NCBI GenBank assembly: GCA_023428265.1
Contig: JAEYYW010000180.1
Span: 1-28,401 of the forward strand
Length of the DNA: 28,401 nucleotides
Direction of reading: 5' to 3'
Origin: Bacillota bacterium
GTDB taxonomy: Bacteria > Bacillota > Clostridia > Christensenellales > UMGS416
Below the pieces are notes generated by a model. It was given only the letters and a program-made list of their open reading frames with translations. It was not told the origin of the DNA and made no database searches. Both the position numbers and the translations under genes were made by a program. Shown here piece by piece: positions 22,338 to 28,401 of this stretch. The stretch's first letter is position 1. Each line of letters opens with the position of its first letter.

Positions 22338-22410
22338 GTATGACGCAGTGGATCTGCCACCGCATCTACTCCATCCGTGATCTGTATTGCAGAGCGGATT
22401 GTTGCCCCTG

Positions 22411-22445
22411 TTCAAACAAACCCTCCACTATAACACCAGGCTTTG
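22411..22445 (+). repeat. MerR-linked box A (upstream of merR)
   Basis: From ACCCT at 22420, 26 nt match box B (23218-23249) at 23 positions; shared core CACT(A/T)TAACACCAG. Upstream TTCAAA is shared too, with a 3-nt length difference. A TATACT (22448-22453) just downstream may be the -10. Probably the binding site of the MerR-type regulator. Confidence 0.7.
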
Positions 22446-22481
22446 TGTATACTGTATGGTGTGATACCGGAGGTGATCGGG

Positions 22482-23237
22482 ATAAAAACATATCGAACCG
22501 CGGAGATCGCCAGGTTGATCGGGATACATCCCAACACTGTGCGGTTGTATGAAGAGTTGGGGCTTATCCCAAAGCCGGAGCGGCAATCAAACCGCTATCG
22601 GGTGTTCACAGAATTTCATCTGGAGCAGTTCAAGCTCGCCCGGCTTGCCCTTCAAGTTGAAGTGCTGCAAAACGGACTGCGCAAGCAGGTGGTTGAAATC
22701 GTCAAGACTTCTGCCACCGGGGAGTTTGATGCTGCGCTCCAGCTCGCAAACGGCTATCTTCTGCAACTGCGGCAAGAACGCCGCAACGCGGAAGAAGCGA
22801 TTGAGATTGCAAAACAGCTGTTATCCGGCCAGCCGCAGCAGAGCAGGCAGGTGCTGAGGCGGAAAGAAGTCTCTGACCATTTGAATATATCGATGGATAC
22901 ACTCCGAAACTGGGAAATGAACAACCTGCTGGCTGTGAAACGAAAAGAAAACGGATACCGGGTGTATACCGATTCCGACATCAACCGGCTGCGGATCATA
23001 CGGTCCCTGAGATGCGCCAACTACTCGCTGGATTCCATTCTGCGCATGCTCAACGAAGTATCGCTGAACCCTGGCGCCAACATCAGGGAAATACTGAACA
23101 CGCCAAAAAGCAGTGAGTGCATTATCTCCGCTTGTGACAAACTGATCGTTTCATTGCAGGCAGCAGAGGAGAACACAATACAAATGATGCACATGCTGCA
23201 GCAGATGAAAGCCCGATTTCAAAACCCTACACTTTAA
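22482..23237 (+). CDS. MerR-type regulator with two HTH domains; apparent AUA start
   Basis: About 251 residues. The first MerR winged helix (about 1-55) reads KTYRTAEIARLIGIHPNTVR, then YEELGLI and NRYRVFTE. A helical linker follows, then a second MerR winged helix (about 125-190) with RRKEVSDHLNISMDTLRNWE, NGYRVYTDSDI and a dimerisation-like tail. No effector domain is visible. GGAGGTGAT (22469-22477) is ideally spaced from an ATA at 22482, exactly where family members begin MKTYRTAEIA. In-frame GTG 22461 and TTG 22443 lie upstream of that box and suit it poorly. The stop lies within box B, and the ABC genes follow. Confidence 0.82.
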   Translation: MKTYRTAEIARLIGIHPNTVRLYEELGLIPKPERQSNRYRVFTEFHLEQFKLARLALQVEVLQNGLRKQVVEIVKTSATGEFDAALQLANGYLLQLRQERRNAEEAIEIAKQLLSGQPQQSRQVLRRKEVSDHLNISMDTLRNWEMNNLLAVKRKENGYRVYTDSDINRLRIIRSLRCANYSLDSILRMLNEVSLNPGANIREILNTPKSSECIISACDKLIVSLQAAEENTIQMMHMLQQMKARFQNPTL

Positions 23238-23249
23238 CACCAGCCTTTG
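23218..23249 (+). repeat. MerR-linked box B (upstream of the ABC genes)
   Basis: A second copy of box A, overlapping the end of the MerR-type gene. It is followed by a dyad, CACCAG-N8-CTGGTG (23238-23257), placed as a regulator site for the ABC operon. Confidence 0.7.
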
Positions 23250-23290
23250 ATCTGGTGCTATTCTTTGCGCAAACGAGGAGGTTTGCGCCG

Positions 23291-24037
23291 ATGGAAGACA
23301 TGATCAAAGTGGAACGGCTGTCAAAGTCCTATCATGGGCAGCGCGCGGTGAACAACTTGAGCCTGACCGTGAAAAAAGGCACCGTGTGTGGCTTGCTTGG
23401 CCCAAACGGCGCGGGCAAGACCACCACAATCGAGTGCATTTTGGGCACAAAGCAGCCAGACGAAGGCAAAATATCCATATTGGGAATGAACCCGGCAACA
23501 GAACGGGCCGCGCTGTTTGAACAGGTGGGCGTGCAATTCCAACAAGCCGATTATCAGGACAAAATTACCGTGGGCGAGCTTTGCGAGATGACGGCGTCTC
23601 TTTACAGGAATGCCGCAAACTACAAGGAGCTGTTGTCGCGTTTCTCAATCGCAGACAAGATCAAAAGCCCGGTAGCGGAATTGTCCGGCGGGCAGCGCCA
23701 GCGGCTGTTTGTCGTTCTGGCCCTGATCCCAAACCCCGCCGTGGCTTTTCTCGATGAGCTGACAACAGGGCTTGACCCAAAGGCCCGGCGTGACGTTTGG
23801 AGAATACTTTCAATCTTGAAGGCAGATGGCCTGACAATCTTTCTGACTTCCCATTTTATGGATGAAGTGGAAGCGCTCTGCGACCAAATCTGCATCCTGA
23901 AAAAAGGAGAAACCGTTTTTCATGGCACGGTCAGCGAAGCCATCGCCTCAAGCCCCTATGAAAAGTTTGAAGATGCCTACCTTTGGTATACGGATGAGGA
24001 GGGAGACAAAGATGAAATCCTTTCGTACAATGCTTAA
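23291..24037 (+). CDS. ABC transporter ATP-binding protein
   Basis: About 248 residues, a complete nucleotide-binding domain that powers the adjoining permease. Walker A GPNGAGKT (37-44), Q-loop QFQQADYQ, signature LSGGQRQR (131-138), Walker B AFLDE (catalytic E156) and H-loop TSHFMDE (H188) are present. The D-loop region reads DELTTGLDP, with Leu in place of the common Pro. It resembles drug or antibiotic exporter ATPases. The open frame extends to 23255, but ATG 23291 after GAGGAGG fits the family start. It overlaps the permease gene by 26 nt. Confidence 0.93.
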   Translation: MEDMIKVERLSKSYHGQRAVNNLSLTVKKGTVCGLLGPNGAGKTTTIECILGTKQPDEGKISILGMNPATERAALFEQVGVQFQQADYQDKITVGELCEMTASLYRNAANYKELLSRFSIADKIKSPVAELSGGQRQRLFVVLALIPNPAVAFLDELTTGLDPKARRDVWRILSILKADGLTIFLTSHFMDEVEALCDQICILKKGETVFHGTVSEAIASSPYEKFEDAYLWYTDEEGDKDEILSYNA

Positions 24038-24755
24038 GACAGAGCTGAAGCTATCTTTCCGGGGCATGGATATGATCATTTTTGCACTCATCCTGCCGCT
24101 TGTGGTGCTGGTGATCATTGGAATCATCTATGGAAGCAAGCCCGCATTTGCAGGGGCGGAGCACACCTTTCTGCAGCAAACCTTTGGCGCTCTCACAACA
24201 ATTTCTGTGTGCGCAGGCGGCGTGATGGGTCTGCCGCTCGTCATATCCGGTTATCGGAGCAAAGGCATCCTGAAGCGGTATAAAGTTACCCCCGTCAGCC
24301 CTGCCCTGCTTCTGGCAGTGCAGGTGGTGATCTACATGCTGTATGCATTTGCATCGCTTGCAAGCCAATATTTGGCGGCGAATCTGCTTTTTGGTTTTCA
24401 ACTTATCGGCTCGTGGCTGCATTTTCTGGGCGGTTACACGTTGGTGATGCTTTCCATGTTCAGCATTGGAATGATGGTTGGGGGAATCGCACCGAATGCA
24501 AAGATCGCCGGTGTGCTTGCCAGCATATTGTATTTCCCCATGCTGATTTTCTCCGGCGCCACATTGCCTTATGAGGTGATGCCAGCGGCGCTTCAGAAAG
24601 CCGCTGACATCCTGCCGCTGACGCAAGGCATCAAGCTGCTGAAGGCCGCCTCTTTGGGCCTGCCGGCAGATGGCGTTGTGCTGCCGGTCATCGTGATGGC
24701 CGCATTGGCGGTCATCTGCATCGCGGCTTCCATCCGGTTTTTCAAGTGGGAATAA
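24012..24755 (+). CDS. ABC-2 type transporter permease
   Basis: About 247 residues with six hydrophobic segments: near 20-40, 55-75, 105-125, 138-160, 165-185 and 222-242. The loop SGYRSKGILKRYKVTP and the segment ILYFPMLIFSGATLPYEVMP are hallmarks of ABC-2 drug exporters. The upstream extension of the frame is the reading of the ATPase gene; ATG 24012 follows GGAGGGAG. With the ATPase it should form a 2+2 exporter. The cargo is unknown; the MerR-type regulator suggests a drug or toxic compound. No terminator was seen after it. Confidence 0.92.
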   Translation: MKSFRTMLKTELKLSFRGMDMIIFALILPLVVLVIIGIIYGSKPAFAGAEHTFLQQTFGALTTISVCAGGVMGLPLVISGYRSKGILKRYKVTPVSPALLLAVQVVIYMLYAFASLASQYLAANLLFGFQLIGSWLHFLGGYTLVMLSMFSIGMMVGGIAPNAKIAGVLASILYFPMLIFSGATLPYEVMPAALQKAADILPLTQGIKLLKAASLGLPADGVVLPVIVMAALAVICIAASIRFFKWE

Positions 24756-24797
24756 CCAAAAAACTTCACTAAAACAGGCCGGAATCTAATTTTCTTA

Positions 24798-24826
24798 ATG
24801 ACAGCATATCCTCCTTGCAGTATAAT
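24798..24826 (+). promoter_or_regulatory. Promoter of typA
   Basis: ATGACA (24798-24803), 17 nt, then TATAAT (24821-24826). Confidence 0.75.
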
Positions 24827-24868
24827 AGTTCGTCATGAATAAATTGAAAGCACTCAGGAGGAATCTCT

Positions 24869-26704
<1,836 letters not shown>

Positions 26705-26707
26705 GCA

Positions 26708-26736
26708 AAAAGCCCTCCTGACTCAGGAGGGCTTTT
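26708..26736 (+). terminator. Terminator after typA
   Basis: AAAAGCCCTCCTG (26708-26720) pairs perfectly with CAGGAGGGCTTTT (26724-26736), 13 bp with a 3-nt loop. Confidence 0.92.
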
Positions 26737-26760
26737 CAAACTGCTGATCAGGAGGTTCCA

Positions 26761-27312
26761 ATGATTGCAGCCTATGAAACCGAACGCCTGCTGCTCAAGC
26801 CGCTGGCCGCCGGCGACGCCGGTGCGGTGCTGGAGTATTTGGAGCGCAACCGGGAGTTTCTGGCGGAGTGGGAGCCGGCCAAGCCCGATGGATTCTACAT
26901 GATCGAGCATCAGGCAGCTATACTTGACAGGGAACATGACATGATGGAGCGGGGCATGATGGTGAAGTGGTGGCTCACCAAAAAAGACAACCCGGACCGG
27001 CTGATCGGCATGGTCTCCTTCAGCAACATTGTGCGCGGCGCGTTTCAATCCTGCCACCTGGGCTACCGGCTGGACGAACAGGAAATCAACCGGGGCTATA
27101 TGACCGAAGCGCTGCGGAAAGCCATCGGCATACTGTTTGAGGAGCACCTGCTGCACCGGATTGAGGCCAACATCATGCCGCGAAACACGCGGTCAATGTG
27201 CGTGGTGCGGAAGCTGGGGTTTGAGGAAGAAGGGTTGGCGAAAAAATATCTGAAGATCAATGGTGTGTGGGAAGACCACATCCACATGGTGCTGTTCAAC
27301 GATAAGGTGTAG
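26761..27312 (+). CDS. GNAT-family acetyltransferase (RimJ/RimL-like)
   Basis: 183 residues. It opens YETERLLLKPLAAGDA, then has a central LIGMVSFSNI strand, GYRLDEQEINRGYMTEAL carrying the acetyl-CoA-binding Q/RxxGxG/A-like region, and a C-terminal NTRSMCVVRKLGFEEEG. This is the RimJ/RimL group, which acetylates N-terminal residues of ribosomal proteins or small molecules; the target is unknown. AGGAGG precedes the ATG. Only 24 nt separate it from the typA terminator, leaving no room for a promoter, so it probably depends on readthrough. Confidence 0.88.
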   Translation: MIAAYETERLLLKPLAAGDAGAVLEYLERNREFLAEWEPAKPDGFYMIEHQAAILDREHDMMERGMMVKWWLTKKDNPDRLIGMVSFSNIVRGAFQSCHLGYRLDEQEINRGYMTEALRKAIGILFEEHLLHRIEANIMPRNTRSMCVVRKLGFEEEGLAKKYLKINGVWEDHIHMVLFNDKV

Positions 27313-27449
27313 GCGATAGGTGCCACATCGCAATGCCGCCGCTTCTTGTGCATAGGGTAATCCTGGTCACGGATCGCATCCTTCGCTGGGTGTATGATCT
27401 CATATAGAGAGCAGGATGATATCCAAAACTTAAGCAGGGAGTGAGCAGC

Positions 27450-27878
27450 ATGGCAATCCTTCCATATGTCAATTTCAACGGCAATTGCCGCGAAGCGGTG
27501 GGTTACTATACAGATGTATTCGGGGCAGACAAACCCAAACTCATGCTCTACGGTGATATGCCGCCTGATCCCGACTTTCCTATGAGTGATGAGGATAAGA
27601 ACCTTGTCATGCATACGTATCTGATGCTCCAAGGCACAATGGTGATGTTTTCCGACGTGCCGCCCGGGACGCCCTTTGTGGCCGGAAACAACATTGTGCT
27701 GACCGTGGTCAGTTCAGACATTGAGGAGATCAAGAGGCTGTATGACAGGCTGAAAGAAGGCGGCGAGGTGCAGATGGAACTGCAGGAGACCTTCTGGACC
27801 AAAAGTTACGGTTATGTGGTGGACAAATACGGTATCGGCTGGCAGCTGAGTCATGAAACCGGTGAATCCATGAAATGA
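27450..27878 (+). CDS. PhnB-like VOC-family protein
   Basis: 142 residues with the PhnB-type variant of the VOC fold. It opens LPYVNFNGNCREAVGYYTDVFG, the middle has VMHTYLMLQGTMVMFSD, and the C-terminus has SYGYVVDKYGIGWQL. Such proteins form dimers and are often annotated as glyoxalase-like or 3-demethylubiquinone methyltransferase-like without known activity. ATG 27450 follows GGGAGTGA. No clear promoter was seen in the 137 nt after the GNAT gene. Confidence 0.85.
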   Translation: MAILPYVNFNGNCREAVGYYTDVFGADKPKLMLYGDMPPDPDFPMSDEDKNLVMHTYLMLQGTMVMFSDVPPGTPFVAGNNIVLTVVSSDIEEIKRLYDRLKEGGEVQMELQETFWTKSYGYVVDKYGIGWQLSHETGESMK

Positions 27879-27896
27879 CTTGCATAGGCAACAACT

Positions 27897-27919
27897 AAGG
27901 CGTGGAGAACCCACGCCTT
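27897..27919. terminator. Terminator between convergent genes
   Basis: AAGGCGTGG (27897-27905) pairs with CCACGCCTT (27911-27919), followed by CTTGCTT on the + strand. Confidence 0.8.
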
Positions 27920-27933
27920 CTTGCTTATCCCAG

Positions 27934-28401
27934 TCAATCAATAAGATAAAACCACTGCTCCCCTATCGCATCCACAAGGTGAATGCAGGGCTTGCCGAAC
28001 CCATCGCGCACCGGCAACTGCTTGGCCAGGTTCGGTTGCTGGCGGGTTCGCATCGCCCAGCTGCTCACCGCGAACACACCTTCCTCATATCGCCCCGCCG
28101 CCCAATACTCCAGCGACCCAAGCCCGTCGTCCAGCAGCGTGCCGGCGCTTTTCGGGTGGCTTGCGCTGCGGTGGTAAAGCTCAAGATCTGCCATACCGCC
28201 GTTGAATGTGGCGGCGACTTCCGGTTGAATGTCTGATTGGCCGCAACTGCCCATAAACTCAATGGTTTGCGCCCCGGCCAGCAGCAGCCTGCGGCGGGCC
28301 AGCAACCGCTCCGCCGGGTGCTGCCCCACAGCCAAAACCCGCCGGTCCAAAGCCTGCGCGGCGGCGGCCACGGTGGCGCTGCCGGAGCATAGATCCAGCA
28401 C
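27934..28401 (-). CDS. Methyltransferase-like protein, 5' part beyond the window
   Basis: The frame stays open to the window edge. Its visible 155 residues begin VLDLCSGSATVAAAAQAL, then RVLAVGQHPAERLLARRRL. This resembles the C-terminal SAM-binding (FxGxG) part of beta-class DNA methyltransferases, where DPFxGSGTT and GxDxxPxxxxxAxxR are usual. The motif is degenerate here, and any (D/N)PPY motif would be outside the window. About 100 further residues follow, with FNGGMADLELYHRS and EQWFYLID, which I do not recognise. An orphan DNA methylase or a diverged relative is possible. Confidence 0.5.
   Translation of the reverse strand: MLDLCSGSATVAAAAQALDRRVLAVGQHPAERLLARRRLLLAGAQTIEFMGSCGQSDIQPEVAATFNGGMADLELYHRSASHPKSAGTLLDDGLGSLEYWAAGRYEEGVFAVSSWAMRTRQQPNLAKQLPVRDGFGKPCIHLVDAIGEQWFYLID

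Overview
The window reads as a G+C-rich chromosome segment of a Bacillota bacterium, most likely Clostridia. The evidence is a ruvC-ruvA-ruvB-queA operon, a tRNA-Cys-responsive T-box leader ahead of cysS, strong AGGAGG ribosome binding sites, sigma-A type promoters, many intrinsic terminators, a BlaI/BlaR1-type pair and lipobox lipoproteins. The genus cannot be told from the sequence. No rRNA, tRNA, CRISPR array, transposase or prophage gene was seen.

Layout. 1-3.3 kb: the tail of an unknown + strand gene, then the minus-strand Holliday-junction/queuosine operon. 3.3-4.0 kb: a long promoter region and a very strongly initiated 74-codon gene with Cys/His pairs. 4.1-6.5 kb: a minus-strand T-box operon (SAM methyltransferase, cysS). 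6.7-8.3 kb: a beta-CASP metallo-beta-lactamase-fold nuclease. 8.4-10.0 kb: two tandem paralogous sugar-phosphate isomerase/epimerase-like genes. 10.1-13.8 kb: a PAS-GGDEF diguanylate cyclase, an SDR dehydrogenase, a TrmH/SpoU RNA methyltransferase and an SMP-30 lactonase-like gene. 13.9-15.8 kb: a small secreted GYWKNH-motif protein and a frameshifted M16 peptidase. 15.9-19.2 kb: a BlaI-like repressor, a BlaR1-like M56 protease with an unusual extracellular domain, and a lipoprotein L,D-transpeptidase. 19.3-22.3 kb: an aldo/keto reductase, an unknown lipoprotein, and a divergent GyrI-like/VOC pair with interlocked promoters. 22.4-24.8 kb: a two-HTH MerR-type regulator and an ABC-2 exporter. 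24.8-28.4 kb: typA/bipA, a GNAT acetyltransferase, a PhnB-like VOC protein, and the 3' part of a methyltransferase-like gene cut by the window end.

How the genes work together. Most of the window is small independent transcription units separated by hairpin terminators. Coherent units are ruvCAB-queA; the Cys T-box unit; blaI-blaR-ldt (cell-envelope sensing plus an envelope enzyme); and merR-ABC, where a 26-nt box is repeated ahead of the regulator and again ahead of the ABC genes. The most notable leads are the T-box operon whose first gene is a methyltransferase, the repeated MerR-linked box together with an apparent AUA start codon, the non-penicillin-binding sensor domain of the BlaR1-like protein, and the face-to-face promoters at 21.82-21.88 kb.
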